Positions 23,981 to 32,202 of a stretch of DNA of 33,713 bases are shown here, piece after piece. The DNA lies in assembly GCA_022572885.1 (NCBI GenBank), contig JACZVC010000030.1, positions 1 to 33,713 on the forward strand, read 5' to 3'. This DNA is from Pseudomonadota bacterium (lineage in GTDB: Bacteria > Pseudomonadota > Gammaproteobacteria > Steroidobacterales > MnTg04). The notes below the pieces were generated by a model that was not told the origin of the DNA, ran no database searches, and was given only the letters and a program-made list of their open reading frames with translations. Numbering within the stretch: position 1 is the stretch's first letter; the number at the start of each line of letters is the position of its first letter. Made by a program: the position numbers and the translations under genes.

Positions 23981-24055
23981 CGGGATTCAGCCATCTTGTG
24001 CGGGTTGCAGCATTGCCGGATCCACGCAGTTCGAACCCGATCGCTCGGCAACGAT

Positions 24056-25216
24056 TCAGAAGGCGCTGACGCCGGTCAGTTCCTTGCCGATCGTTAGCTG
24101 GTGCACGGTCTCGGTGCCCTCGTAAGTAATCACGCTTTCGAGGTTGAGCATGTGCCGTATCGCCGACATCTCGGCGCTGATGCCCGCGCCACCGAGCATG
24201 TCTCGCGCATCGCGCGCGATATCGAGGGCCATGCGCACATTGTTCCACTTGGCCAGCGATACCTGCGCAGGCATCATTTTACCGGCGTCTTTGAGGCGCC
24301 CGAGATGCAAGGAAATCAGTTGCGCGCCGGTAATGCGGCGAGCCATGTCGGCCAGGCGTATTTGTATGGTCTGCGTCTGGTTGAGCGGTTTGCCGAACAG
24401 GACGCGGGTCCCGGTGTAATCCAGCACTTCCTGCAGGCAGGCCTGGGCCGCGCCGATCACTCCCCAGGTGATGCCATAACGCGCCTGGGTCAGGCAGCTA
24501 AGCGGGCCCTTGAGACCTTTCGCATCAGGCAAACGATTGGCATCGGGCACCCGGACCTTGTCGAAGAACAAGTTGGAGGTCACCGATGCACGCAGCGAAA
24601 ACTTGTGCTTGATTTCCTCTGCGGAGAATCCTTCCATGTCCTTTTCGACTATAAACCCGCGGATGCCGTCTTTGGTGTCCGCCCAGACCACGGCGATATC
24701 GGCCACATTGCCGTTGGTGATCCACATCTTGGAGCCGTTCAGAATCCAGTGATCGCCGTCTTTTTTTGCGGTCGTTTTCATGTTCGACGGGTCCGATCCA
24801 CCATGTGGCTCGGTCAGGCCGAAACAGCCGATCGCCTCGGCCCGGGCCAGCGGTGGCAGCCACTTCTGTTTCTGCTCTTCGCTGCCAAAGGCATGAATCG
24901 GGTACATGACCAGGCTGCTTTGCACCGAGGCAAACGAGCGTAACCCGCTGTCGCCACGCTCGAGCTCCTGGCAGATCAGGCCATAACTGACGGCATTCAG
25001 GCCGGCGCAGTCGTATCCTTCGAGTGAGCTGCCCAGCAGGCCCATGCCGGCCATTTCCGGAACCAGTTCGTCGGGGAAGCGACTCTCTTCAAAGCACTTG
25101 CCGATGATCGGCAAAACTTTTTCGTCGACAAAACGGCCGACGCTGTCCTGCACCAGCTGCTCGTCCTCTGACAGCTGATCGCGAATGTTGTACAAATCCA
25201 GGGGATTGAGAGCCAC
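24056..25216 (-). CDS. gcdH: Acyl-CoA dehydrogenase, glutaryl-CoA dehydrogenase type
   Basis: 386 residues from a GTG with a CAGGAG ribosome site at six-base spacing. Acyl-CoA dehydrogenase signatures are GCFGLTEPHGGSDPSNM (FAD contact), WILNGSKMWITNG, and the catalytic Glu366 in VITYEGTETVHQLTIG near the C-terminus. The order YGLICQELERGDSGLRSFASVQSSLVM and the ending LTGVSAF are characteristic of glutaryl-CoA dehydrogenase. That enzyme oxidatively decarboxylates glutaryl-CoA to crotonyl-CoA in lysine and tryptophan breakdown. The YEGTETVH segment differs from the usual YEGTHDIH, so a related short-chain substrate is possible. The expected electron acceptor is electron-transfer flavoprotein. 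Confidence 0.85.
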   Translation of the reverse strand: MALNPLDLYNIRDQLSEDEQLVQDSVGRFVDEKVLPIIGKCFEESRFPDELVPEMAGMGLLGSSLEGYDCAGLNAVSYGLICQELERGDSGLRSFASVQSSLVMYPIHAFGSEEQKQKWLPPLARAEAIGCFGLTEPHGGSDPSNMKTTAKKDGDHWILNGSKMWITNGNVADIAVVWADTKDGIRGFIVEKDMEGFSAEEIKHKFSLRASVTSNLFFDKVRVPDANRLPDAKGLKGPLSCLTQARYGITWGVIGAAQACLQEVLDYTGTRVLFGKPLNQTQTIQIRLADMARRITGAQLISLHLGRLKDAGKMMPAQVSLAKWNNVRMALDIARDARDMLGGAGISAEMSAIRHMLNLESVITYEGTETVHQLTIGKELTGVSAF

Positions 25217-25227
25217 GGTGAACTCCT

Positions 25228-25239
25228 GCCTTGCAAGGC
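25228..25239. promoter_or_regulatory. 12-bp perfect palindrome upstream of gcdH
   Basis: GCCTTGCAAGGC is a perfect palindrome 11 bases before the gcdH start codon, in the 116-bp gap shared with the divergent malic-enzyme gene. Its position suits an operator, but no regulator is identified. Confidence 0.3.
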
Positions 25240-25332
25240 GCGCAATAATACCGCATTTGCCAGGGCATTGAAGCGGCAGTTTAATAGGCCCGGCAAAGCA
25301 TTAGCTGCAGGCAGTCGAAAGCGGAGACCCCC

Positions 25333-26631
25333 ATGAAAATCCCCGAGATACTGGTTATTGAATCTGTGCAGAAAGCCGGCAGTCTGGCCAGCATTTTGCA
25401 GGTCATAGCCGATGATGGCCTGGTGGTGGAACACCTGCAGTCGTTGCGCCGCGAGCAAGGCAAAACGGTCTGGGAAATCACGCTGGAAATGGATGAGGAG
25501 ACTGATCGCAGTCTGTTCCAGAAAATTGACGCATTGCCTAACGCCCGATTTCTTGGCAAGTCGGATCGGGTCTTCGATCGTCATCTCGGCGGAAAAATCG
25601 AGACCAGGTCGCGGGTCCGCATATCGTCACTGCAAATCCTGCGCGATATTTACACGCCGGGCGTGGCCCGTGTTTGCCTGGCAATACAGGATAATCCAGA
25701 GAAGGCGTGGCTATATACCAATATCCACAAGACGGTCGCGGTGGTGACTAACGGCACTGCGATACTGGGTCTGGGCGATATCGGGCCAGTGGCGGGGATG
25801 CCAGTCATGGAGGGCAAGGCCGCCTTGTTCGCGGAGTTGGCGGGGTTGTCGGCGGTGCCGATATTGCTGGACATTAAGGACCCGCAAAAAATCGTGGATA
25901 CCATCGAGGCCATGGCGCCGTCGTTCGGAGCCATACAACTGGAGGATATCAGGGCGCCCGAGTGCTTTGAGATTGAGCGACAGTTAAAGCAAAGACTGGA
26001 TATTCCGGTCCTGCATGACGATCAGCATGGTACCGCCGTGGTGGCGCTGGCCGCGCTGATCAATGCCACCAAGAGGGTAGGCAAAAACTTGCCGGGAGCT
26101 GTCATCGGGCAGATCGGCCTTGGCGCCGCCGGTATCGGCATCGTCAGCTTGTTGAAGGCCCAGGGCAGCTGCGAGGTTCTCGGCACGGATCTCAAAGCCG
26201 ATGCCCGGCAACGGCTTGAGAAACTCGGCGGCAAAGCGGTCACTATCGAGGAATTGATGGCGCGCGCCGATTTTGTCATCGCGACCAGCGGAGTCAAAAA
26301 CCTGATCAAGCCCGAGTGGGTCAGGGACGGCCAGGTGATCCTGGCCCTGTCCAATCCCGATCCGGAAATCGAACCGATCGTTGCACTTGAACAGGGCGCG
26401 GCTTTTGCCGCCGATGGCAAGGGCATCAACAATGTGCTCGGCTTTCCGGGGCTGTTCAAGGGTGCATTGGCGGCCAGGGCCAAAACCTTCACCCGGGAAA
26501 TGTTGCTGGCGGCGGCGCATACGCTAGCGGACCTGGCCGGGCCGGATGACCTGGTCCCGGATGCGCTGGATATCGATGTGCATGACAAGGTGGCGGCGGC
26601 GGTAGCCGAGGTGGTCAGCGGATCGCGCTAG
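25333..26631 (+). CDS. Malic enzyme-like oxidoreductase with N-terminal ACT domain
   Basis: 432 residues. Residues 1-75 form an ACT-like regulatory domain (PEILVIESVQKAGSLASILQVIADDGLVVEHL). The malic-enzyme core follows: RDIYTPGVARVC (about 105-116), the conserved lysine/aspartate region ILGLGDIGPVAGMPVMEGKAALF, HDDQHGTAVV (metal site), and the NAD(P)-binding GLGAAGIGIVSLL. It should convert malate to pyruvate and CO2 using NAD(P)+. The ACT domain suggests allosteric control by an amino acid or similar ligand. A GGAG ribosome site supports the ATG. It is divergent from gcdH and convergent with the DUF962 gene, overlapping it by 4 bp at the 3' ends. Confidence 0.92.
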   Translation: MKIPEILVIESVQKAGSLASILQVIADDGLVVEHLQSLRREQGKTVWEITLEMDEETDRSLFQKIDALPNARFLGKSDRVFDRHLGGKIETRSRVRISSLQILRDIYTPGVARVCLAIQDNPEKAWLYTNIHKTVAVVTNGTAILGLGDIGPVAGMPVMEGKAALFAELAGLSAVPILLDIKDPQKIVDTIEAMAPSFGAIQLEDIRAPECFEIERQLKQRLDIPVLHDDQHGTAVVALAALINATKRVGKNLPGAVIGQIGLGAAGIGIVSLLKAQGSCEVLGTDLKADARQRLEKLGGKAVTIEELMARADFVIATSGVKNLIKPEWVRDGQVILALSNPDPEIEPIVALEQGAAFAADGKGINNVLGFPGLFKGALAARAKTFTREMLLAAAHTLADLAGPDDLVPDALDIDVHDKVAAAVAEVVSGSR

Positions 26632-27095
26632 TACCTCACACCCAGGCGGCGGTATATAAATCCGAGCAACCAGATCGGACCGATCATCAGGAACTGGATA
26701 TCCTTGAAAAAGCTGGGTTTCTTGCCTTCGATACGATGACCGACAAACTGGCCTATCCAGGCCAGGACAAATACGCTGACCGATGCAGTCAACATGGGTA
26801 ACCCGGCGGCTTCCAGCGTGTGCAGGATATAGGCAAACAGCGCCAGCACGACGCTCATTCCCGCTCCCAGCGAGGGAGACAAAGCGAAGTAATAAACCAG
26901 GGCGAGGACCATGACGACGGTGGACCAGTTTAGCCACGATGACAGGCTGGCCATCGCGGCAGGTACCGGCGCCGCCCAGAGCATGCCGAGCACCGTCAGC
27001 AGGATCAACGGTACACAAATCCAGTGGATGGTCTTGTTGGTCGGGTTCTGATGGCTTTCGCCATAATCGTTGAACCAGTCGTCGGCTGGGCGCAT
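26628..27095 (-). CDS. DUF962 (Mpo1/YGL010w-like) membrane protein
   Basis: 155 residues with four membrane segments. The N-terminal MRPADDWFNDYGESHQNPTNKTIHWICVPL and the C-terminal WIGQFVGHRIEGKKPSFFKDIQFLMIGPIWLLG are the two hallmark blocks of DUF962. The yeast member Mpo1 is an iron-dependent dioxygenase that performs alpha-oxidation of 2-hydroxy fatty acids, with the conserved histidines binding Fe2+. Bacterial members are mostly uncharacterised, so a fatty-acid role is inference. It is divergent from the hotdog-fold gene, with an inverted repeat between them. Confidence 0.9.
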   Translation of the reverse strand: MRPADDWFNDYGESHQNPTNKTIHWICVPLILLTVLGMLWAAPVPAAMASLSSWLNWSTVVMVLALVYYFALSPSLGAGMSVVLALFAYILHTLEAAGLPMLTASVSVFVLAWIGQFVGHRIEGKKPSFFKDIQFLMIGPIWLLGFIYRRLGVRY

Positions 27096-27126
27096 GATAA
27101 TCTCCTGCGATCGGTACGCTAAATCT

Positions 27127-27161
27127 ACGTCCTGGAAGAGATGCGGGCAAGTCCAGGACGT
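27127..27161. promoter_or_regulatory. Perfect 10-bp inverted repeat between DUF962 and hotdog-fold genes
   Basis: ACGTCCTGGA (27127-27136) and TCCAGGACGT (27152-27161) are exact inverted copies with a 15-bp spacer. They lie in the 96-bp region between two divergent start codons. It could be a shared operator bound by a dimeric regulator, or a hairpin in the leader of either transcript. No T-run follows, so a terminator is unlikely. Confidence 0.5.
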
Positions 27162-27191
27162 GAAAAATCGGATCTGAAATCAGGAGCACGG

Positions 27192-27725
27192 ATGAATCTA
27201 CGACTGACCCTGGGGCAGCGAGTCCTGCAGTATTTCGCCAACTCCAGCTTTCTGAGCGACGCCCGGCGGATGGAGCTTTACCCGCCCTTTTTCCTGATGC
27301 GGATCAAGGTGCTGGAAATCAGCGAACACTGGCGGGAAATTCGCATGCTGCTGCCGTTGAATACGATTTCAAGAAACCCGGGCGGGGTCATGTTCGGCGG
27401 CTACCAGGCGGCGCTTGCGGATCCGATTGCGGCGCTTGCGTGCGCCCGGGTGTTCCCGGGATACGCGCCCTGGACCCGGGCGATGACTATTGATTTTCGC
27501 CACGGCGGGAGCACCGATCTCGAGTTGCGATTCAGCATGAAAAAGGAGCAGGAAGAGCAGATCCGGGCGGAACTGGCGGAGCGGGGGCGGGCGACCCCCA
27601 CCTTTGAATACGGTTTTTACCTGACCGACGGCACCCAGTGTACGCATATCGAAAACACGGTTGCGATACGGCCGCGTGGTTATGTCAAGGCGACGACGCC
27701 ACCAGCGGATACGGAAGGATTCTGA
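27192..27725 (+). CDS. Hotdog-fold thioesterase-like protein (DUF4442/PaaI-like)
   Basis: 177 residues from an ATG with AGGAG five to six bases upstream. The segment NPGGVMFGGYQAALADPIAALACARV (about 59-84) is the central hotdog helix with the surrounding loop, and WTRAMTIDFRHGG follows as a core strand. This resembles the DUF4442/YiiD_C-like branch of hotdog proteins, many of which are acyl-CoA thioesterases. The usual catalytic acid or asparagine is not certain here. It diverges from the DUF962 gene, which also hints at fatty-acid metabolism; the shared inverted repeat may coordinate the pair. Confidence 0.8.
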   Translation: MNLRLTLGQRVLQYFANSSFLSDARRMELYPPFFLMRIKVLEISEHWREIRMLLPLNTISRNPGGVMFGGYQAALADPIAALACARVFPGYAPWTRAMTIDFRHGGSTDLELRFSMKKEQEEQIRAELAERGRATPTFEYGFYLTDGTQCTHIENTVAIRPRGYVKATTPPADTEGF

Positions 27726-27804
27726 TCTGTGTGCGGTCTGTTCATTCATCGTTCATTCAGCGTTTAGCGATACAATGAAGCTGGAACAACAGGGAGGATT
27801 TCCG

Positions 27805-28476
27805 ATGAGTAGCCGATTATCACGTATATCCATGACGTTTTTGGTGGCAGTTCTTGTTGCCGGTTGTGAGACCATCAACCCCTATACCGGTGAAACGCAG
27901 ACCAGCAAGGCGACCAAGGGCGCGCTGATCGGCGCTGCCGCCGGCGCCGTGGTCGGGCTTGTGACCGGCGACAGCGCGGTCGAACGCAGGCAGCACGCGT
28001 TGATTGGCGCTGGTATAGGCGCCCTTGCCGGCGGTGGTATTGGTTATTACATGGATGTTCAGGAAGCGAAGCTGCGTCAGAAAATGGCGGGTACCGGGGT
28101 TAGCGTTACCCGTGTCGGTGACAACATCACCCTCAACATGCCAGGTAACATTACATTCGAAACCGCAAGCGCCAACCTGAACGGGGATTTCTTCCGCGTG
28201 CTTGACGGCGTTAGCGAAGTCACCAAAGAGTTCGAAAAGACGCTGATCGAAGTTGCCGGCCACACCGACAGTCGAGGCTCGAACGCCTACAACCAGAGTC
28301 TCTCGGAGCGCCGCGCCGGAGCAGTTGCCAGCTACCTGGAAAGCCAGGGCGTGATGCCATTGCGGATTATTACCGTGGGGCTGGGCGAAGACATGCCAGT
28401 GGCAGATAACTCGACCAGTGAAGGCCAGTTATTGAATCGCCGCGTCGAGTTGACGCTGGTGCCGATAACCGGCTAA
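27805..28476 (+). CDS. OmpA family lipoprotein with glycine-zipper segment (YiaD-like)
   Basis: 223 residues from the ATG at 27805, supported by AGGGAGGA at 27791-27798; an ATG at 27774 is also in frame. The signal ends in a lipobox with Cys22 (VLVAGC). A glycine-rich zipper follows (GALIGAAAGAVVGLVTG and ALIGAGIGALAGGGIGYYMD). The C-terminal OmpA-like domain has GHTDSRGSNAYNQSLSERRA and NRRVELTLVP, which bind peptidoglycan diaminopimelate. It should tether the outer membrane to the cell wall. The dedicated sortase systems have their own OmpA-like protein (PdsO), but nothing specific ties this gene to that role. It is convergent with rpoH (9 bp gap). Confidence 0.92.
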   Translation: MSSRLSRISMTFLVAVLVAGCETINPYTGETQTSKATKGALIGAAAGAVVGLVTGDSAVERRQHALIGAGIGALAGGGIGYYMDVQEAKLRQKMAGTGVSVTRVGDNITLNMPGNITFETASANLNGDFFRVLDGVSEVTKEFEKTLIEVAGHTDSRGSNAYNQSLSERRAGAVASYLESQGVMPLRIITVGLGEDMPVADNSTSEGQLLNRRVELTLVPITG

Positions 28477-28485
28477 AAAATTGGG

Positions 28486-29349
28486 TCAATCTGCCATCGC
28501 TTGGCGCAATTTGCCGATCGCAGCTACCTCGACCTGGCGAACCCGCTCCGCGGAGATGCCGTATTCATCGGCCAGTTCGTGCAAGGTTTCTTTTTCATCG
28601 GTCAGCCAGCGGCGCTGCAGAATATCGCGGCTGCGTTCATCCAGCGTTTCCATAGCTTCGGCCAGTTGCATGCTGGACTGCTGCTGCCAGTCTTCCTGCT
28701 CGACCAGTTGCGCCGGGTCGGGAGTCGGGCTGGGCAGATAAGCGGCCGGCGAATAGCTTTCCTCGTCACCGGCATCGGGCGCCGGATCCAGGGACAGATC
28801 ACGCGCCGACAGGCGTTTCTCCATTTCGTAAACTTCACGGGTCGAAACCCCAAGGTCGTCCGCGACTGCCTTTGCTTCGTCCTGGCTCAACCAGTTGAGA
28901 TTTTTCTTGGCTTTGCGCAGATTAAAAAACAGTTTGCGCTGCGCCTTGGTGGTTGCCACTTTGACCAGCCGCCAGTTGCGCAGGACAAACTCATGTATTT
29001 CCGCGCGAATCCAGTGGACGGCGAATGAAACCATGCGCACGCCGACATCCGGATCGAATCGCTTGACCGCTTTCATCAGGCCGACGTTGCCTTCCTGGAT
29101 CAGGTCGCCTATGGGAAGTCCATAACCGGTATAGCCCTTGGCAATATGGACGACAAAACGCAAATGCGAAACAACCAGCATACGCGCGGCCTCGAGATCA
29201 CCATGGTCGCGCAGTCGGCGCGCGAGACTTTGCTCTTCATCGCGCGAAAGCACCGGGATCTTGCCAATAGTCTGCAAATACTGATCCAGGCTGCCGGCAG
29301 CGGCCGGGCTGGTCAGGGCGAAATTTTTCACCAACAGGGCGTTACTCAT
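28486..29349 (-). CDS. rpoH: RNA polymerase sigma-32 factor RpoH
   Basis: 287 residues, the RpoH length (284 in E. coli). The ATG at 29349 gives the expected N-terminus, and a GGAGG lies about 12 bases upstream; the frame continues further up but only through the operator and intergenic sequence. Region 2 reads DLIQEGNVGLMKAVKRFDPDVGVRMVSFAVHWIRAEI, the RpoH-box region QRKLFFNLRKAKK is intact (about 135-147), and region 4 contains TLHELADEYGISAERVRQVE. It directs transcription of heat-shock chaperone and protease genes. It follows ftsX on the same strand, as in many gammaproteobacteria. A CIRCE element lies directly upstream. Confidence 0.97.
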   Translation of the reverse strand: MSNALLVKNFALTSPAAAGSLDQYLQTIGKIPVLSRDEEQSLARRLRDHGDLEAARMLVVSHLRFVVHIAKGYTGYGLPIGDLIQEGNVGLMKAVKRFDPDVGVRMVSFAVHWIRAEIHEFVLRNWRLVKVATTKAQRKLFFNLRKAKKNLNWLSQDEAKAVADDLGVSTREVYEMEKRLSARDLSLDPAPDAGDEESYSPAAYLPSPTPDPAQLVEQEDWQQQSSMQLAEAMETLDERSRDILQRRWLTDEKETLHELADEYGISAERVRQVEVAAIGKLRQAMAD

Positions 29350-29381
29350 CGTCAAACTGTTCCTCCCAAAACGACACCAGT

Positions 29382-29411
29382 ATTTTAGCACTCTATTGCT
29401 TAGAGTGCTAA
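29382..29411 (-). promoter_or_regulatory. CIRCE operator (HrcA site) overlapping a candidate rpoH promoter
   Basis: TTAGCACTC-N9-GAGTGCTAA at 29385-29411 is an exact match to the CIRCE consensus bound by the heat-shock repressor HrcA. It ends 35 bases before the rpoH ATG. Read on the minus strand, TTAGCA (29411-29406) and TAAAAT (29387-29382), with an 18-bp spacer, could be the -35 and -10 elements, so HrcA would cover the promoter. The operator match is certain by eye; the promoter is a proposal. Confidence 0.88.
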
Positions 29412-29479
29412 ATTCATCGCAGGTTCCGGCCAGACTAATAATTAAAAGAACGGAAAAACAATGAGTTACGGAAACAAGA

Positions 29480-30448
29480 TCAGAATTCCGGATCCATGTC
29501 GCGCAAATGCCGCGATGCCGCAATCCACGATCCCAACCAACCCAGAACCGCGCCCGCAAGCAGCAGAAGCCCTGCCTCGTCCGCGGCGAGGCTCAACAGC
29601 CGGTAATCGCTGCCATAGAGGCCCGCGACCCGGCTCACCGGCTCTTTCAGCAAAAACCCGACTAACTGGACCAGCGCCACCGCCAGGATCCCACCGCCGA
29701 CTCCATACCAAAGACCGAGATAAAGAAACGGCCTGCGAATGAATGCGTCACTGGCGCCAACCAGCTTGGCCACCTCGATTTCCTGGCGCCGGTTCAGGAT
29801 ATCCAGCCGGATGGTATTGCCGACGATCAGCAACACGCCCAGGGCAAGGACTGCGGAAGCGAGGGTTACCGCGCGGCGCACCGTATCCAGAATGGCGTGA
29901 AAACGGTGGACCCAGGCTGTGTCGAGTTGCACCAGGTCGACATCGCCAAGCTTTTTCAACTCGTCTGCGAGCTGCGTCGTCTGACCGGCGCTTTCGGAGT
30001 CGGCCGACGGCTGAACGACCAGCACATTTGGCAGGGGATTGTCGGTGAGCAGTTCCAGCGCCTCGCCAAAACCGGAGCCGATGCGGAATTCCTCCAGCGC
30101 CTGATCCGCGGTAATAACGGTGACTTTTTCGATTCCAGGCCGGCCTTCCAATTCCTTCGCCAGCGTCTGCGCCCGGCGCTCGCTGACGCCCGGCTTCAGG
30201 TAAACCGACCATTCCAGCGTGCTTTCCCAGCCGCCGCTCAATGCGCGGCCGTTTTCGACCATCAGGTGCAAACCCGCCGGCATGGAAAGCGCAATACCGA
30301 TGACCGATACGGTCATCAGGCTGGCAAGCGGCTGACGCCATAATCCACCGAGCGCACCCAGCAGGTTTTGCACATGCCTGAGCAGGTAACCCAGCACGCG
30401 GCCCGGGATACCGATTTTACCGCCGCGCGGACTTCTAGACCGCGCCAT
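29480..30448 (-). CDS. ftsX: Cell division protein FtsX
   Basis: 322 residues with four membrane segments: one near 45-60, then three in the C-terminal half (about 190-215, 240-265, 290-312). The N-terminal RHVQNLLGALGGLWRQPLASLMTVSVIGIALSMP and the extracytoplasmic domain with WSVYLKPGVSERRAQ are typical of gammaproteobacterial FtsX. The NTIRLDILNRRQEIEVAKLVGASDAFIRRPFLY segment is the FtsE-coupling loop. With FtsE it forms the divisome complex that activates peptidoglycan amidases through EnvC. Its start overlaps the end of ftsE by 14 bp. Confidence 0.96.
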   Translation of the reverse strand: MARSRSPRGGKIGIPGRVLGYLLRHVQNLLGALGGLWRQPLASLMTVSVIGIALSMPAGLHLMVENGRALSGGWESTLEWSVYLKPGVSERRAQTLAKELEGRPGIEKVTVITADQALEEFRIGSGFGEALELLTDNPLPNVLVVQPSADSESAGQTTQLADELKKLGDVDLVQLDTAWVHRFHAILDTVRRAVTLASAVLALGVLLIVGNTIRLDILNRRQEIEVAKLVGASDAFIRRPFLYLGLWYGVGGGILAVALVQLVGFLLKEPVSRVAGLYGSDYRLLSLAADEAGLLLLAGAVLGWLGSWIAASRHLRDMDPEF

Positions 30449-31124
30449 GAAGTGACCCCGCCGCTTCGCTGTCGTCCTGCAGGCGGCCCTCGTGCAAAAC
30501 GATTCGTCTTTTGCCCATCCGCCGGATCAGTTCGATATTGTGGCTGGCGATCAACAAGGTGACGCCGACTTCGTTAAAGCGAGCAAACAGATTCATGATC
30601 TCGAGCGACAGCTCCGGATCCAGGTTGCCGGTCGGTTCGTCCGCGATCAAAAGGTCGGGTTTGCTAACGACCGCCCTGGCGATGCCGACTCTTTGCTGCT
30701 CACCCGTGGACAGCGCCATAGGCAGCAGTTTCTCCTTGCTCAGCAGACCAACCTGGTCGATGGCGGCCCTCACCCGTCGCGCGGTTTCCCGCCGGCCCAT
30801 GCCGGCGATCACCAAAGGCAAGGCGACATTGTCGAACACAGTGCGATCCAGCAGAAGTTTGTGATCCTGGAAAACCATGCCGATTTTTCGGCGGTACGCG
30901 GGTATCCGGCGGCGGCTGACCCTGGCAGTGTTTTGTCCGTTGACGATTACCTGCCCTCGGGTCGGTCTTTCGATCAGCGCCAGCAACTTCAAAAGCGTAC
31001 TCTTGCCGGCGCCCGAATGACCGGTCAGGAAAACCATCTCGCCTTTTTCGATGCCGAGACTCAGCTCGGACAAGGCTTCGCTACCGCCAGGATATCGCTT
31101 GCTGACATGCTCCAGCGTGATCAC
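30435..31124 (-). CDS. ftsE: Cell division ATP-binding protein FtsE
   Basis: 229 residues, starting at a GTG whose last bases overlap the ftsY stop (GTGA), preceded by GGGAGGA. Walker A is GHSGAGKS (35-42) and Walker B is LLIADEP with the following TGNLD. The ABC signature reads LSTGEQQRVGIARA, where a threonine replaces the usual second glycine of LSGGEQQ. Q-loop and H-loop residues are present (MVFQDHKLL, IASHNIEL). It powers or gates FtsX in septal cell-wall hydrolysis. The gene order ftsY-ftsE-ftsX is conserved and the genes overlap, so they are cotranscribed. Confidence 0.96.
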   Translation of the reverse strand: MITLEHVSKRYPGGSEALSELSLGIEKGEMVFLTGHSGAGKSTLLKLLALIERPTRGQVIVNGQNTARVSRRRIPAYRRKIGMVFQDHKLLLDRTVFDNVALPLVIAGMGRRETARRVRAAIDQVGLLSKEKLLPMALSTGEQQRVGIARAVVSKPDLLIADEPTGNLDPELSLEIMNLFARFNEVGVTLLIASHNIELIRRMGKRRIVLHEGRLQDDSEAAGSLHGAV

Positions 31125-32101
31125 GCACTTCCTCCCGGGCCTGCCACGAGCGTGCGGGCAAATGTCCTGGCATCGAAAGGCCCGAGATCCCCGGCAGATT
31201 CACCGACGCCGATGAAGCGCAGCGGCAGCGACATTGTCTGTGCCAGCGCCACGACAATTCCACCCTTGGCCGTGCCATCCAGCTTGGTAACCACCAGGCC
31301 GCTCAGCCCGATCGCCTCGTCAAACTGCCGCGCCTGCGACAGGGCGTTCTGGCCGAGGCCCGCGTCAAGGACCAGCAGGGTTTCCTGCGGCGCATCGGCG
31401 TCGGCCTTGCGCATGACCCGACGGATTTTCCTTAGTTCTTCCATCAGGTGCGACTGGCTCTGCAAGCGGCCGGCCGTGTCGGCCAAAAGCACATCGATGC
31501 CACGCGCTTTCGCTGCCGCCATCGCGTCGAAAATTACCGCGGCCGGGTCGGCGCCCGGGTTTTGAGCAATCACCGGGACGTTGTTTCTTGCGCCCCAGAC
31601 CTGGAGTTGCTCGGTCGCGGCTGCGCGGAATGTATCGCCCGCGGCCAGCATCACGCGATAGCCATCGCCGGTCAGCCGCCTGGCCAGCTTGCCGATGGTC
31701 GTGGTCTTGCCCGCACCGTTGACGCCAACGACCAGGATCGTGAACGGCCCCGTGCCGCGCGGTATCGACAACGGTTGCTCGCACCGCACAAGAATCTCGA
31801 ACAGGCTTTCTTCCAGCGCGGCCAGCAGCGCATCCAGATCCTTCAGTTCCTTGCGCACGACTCGCTGGTTTAGCGCATCGATAACCTCGCGGGTTGCATC
31901 CACGCCGACATCGGCCAGCAGCAGCCGTGTTTCCAGTTCCTCCATGACCTCGTCATCGATCTTGCCGCCCGGGACAAAGTCGGTGATATCGCGAGTCAGC
32001 CAGGAGTCACCTTTATTAAGGCGTTGCCGCACTCGCTGCAAAAACCCTGCCGGGTTCTGTCGTGACTCATCCGTGGCTGCGTAGGATTTTCGTTTTAGCA
32101 T
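31121..32101 (-). CDS. ftsY: Signal recognition particle receptor FtsY
   Basis: 326 residues. The NG core is complete: N-domain helices (about 20-105), G1 GVNGAGKTTT (126-135), the DTFRAAA insertion-box motif, G3 DTAGR, DAGLGQNAL, G4 TKLDGTAKGG and the C-terminal GVGESAGDLGPFD. The long acidic A domain of enteric FtsY is absent, leaving a short N-terminal extension. The GTPase pairs with Ffh/4.5S RNA to deliver membrane proteins to the translocon. First gene of the ftsY-ftsE-ftsX run; a terminator for the upstream lipase gene separates it from that gene, so its promoter lies in 32102-32153. Confidence 0.96.
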   Translation of the reverse strand: MLKRKSYAATDESRQNPAGFLQRVRQRLNKGDSWLTRDITDFVPGGKIDDEVMEELETRLLLADVGVDATREVIDALNQRVVRKELKDLDALLAALEESLFEILVRCEQPLSIPRGTGPFTILVVGVNGAGKTTTIGKLARRLTGDGYRVMLAAGDTFRAAATEQLQVWGARNNVPVIAQNPGADPAAVIFDAMAAAKARGIDVLLADTAGRLQSQSHLMEELRKIRRVMRKADADAPQETLLVLDAGLGQNALSQARQFDEAIGLSGLVVTKLDGTAKGGIVVALAQTMSLPLRFIGVGESAGDLGPFDARTFARTLVAGPGGSA

Positions 32102-32153
32102 CGGTGTAGAGTTTACTAACCTCTGTTAATGCTAACCAGTCGCGGGCAGGAAT

Positions 32154-32185
32154 AAAAAAGGGCGGCCCAAAGGCCGCCCTTTTTT
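32154..32185. terminator. Bidirectional rho-independent terminator
   Basis: An A6 tract, a perfect 8-bp stem GGGCGGCC / GGCCGCCC with loop CAAA, and a T6 tract. On the minus strand it ends the lipase transcript 17 bases after its stop codon and insulates ftsY. Confidence 0.93.
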
Positions 32186-32202
32186 GTCCTACGTACGCAG
32201 TT

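Noticed and set aside
27805-28476. The OmpA-family lipoprotein as PdsO, the OmpA-like member of the dedicated sortase system
   Set aside because: It lies 5 kb from the sortase next to rpoH and looks like a general YiaD-type lipoprotein; nothing specific to PdsO could be recognised.
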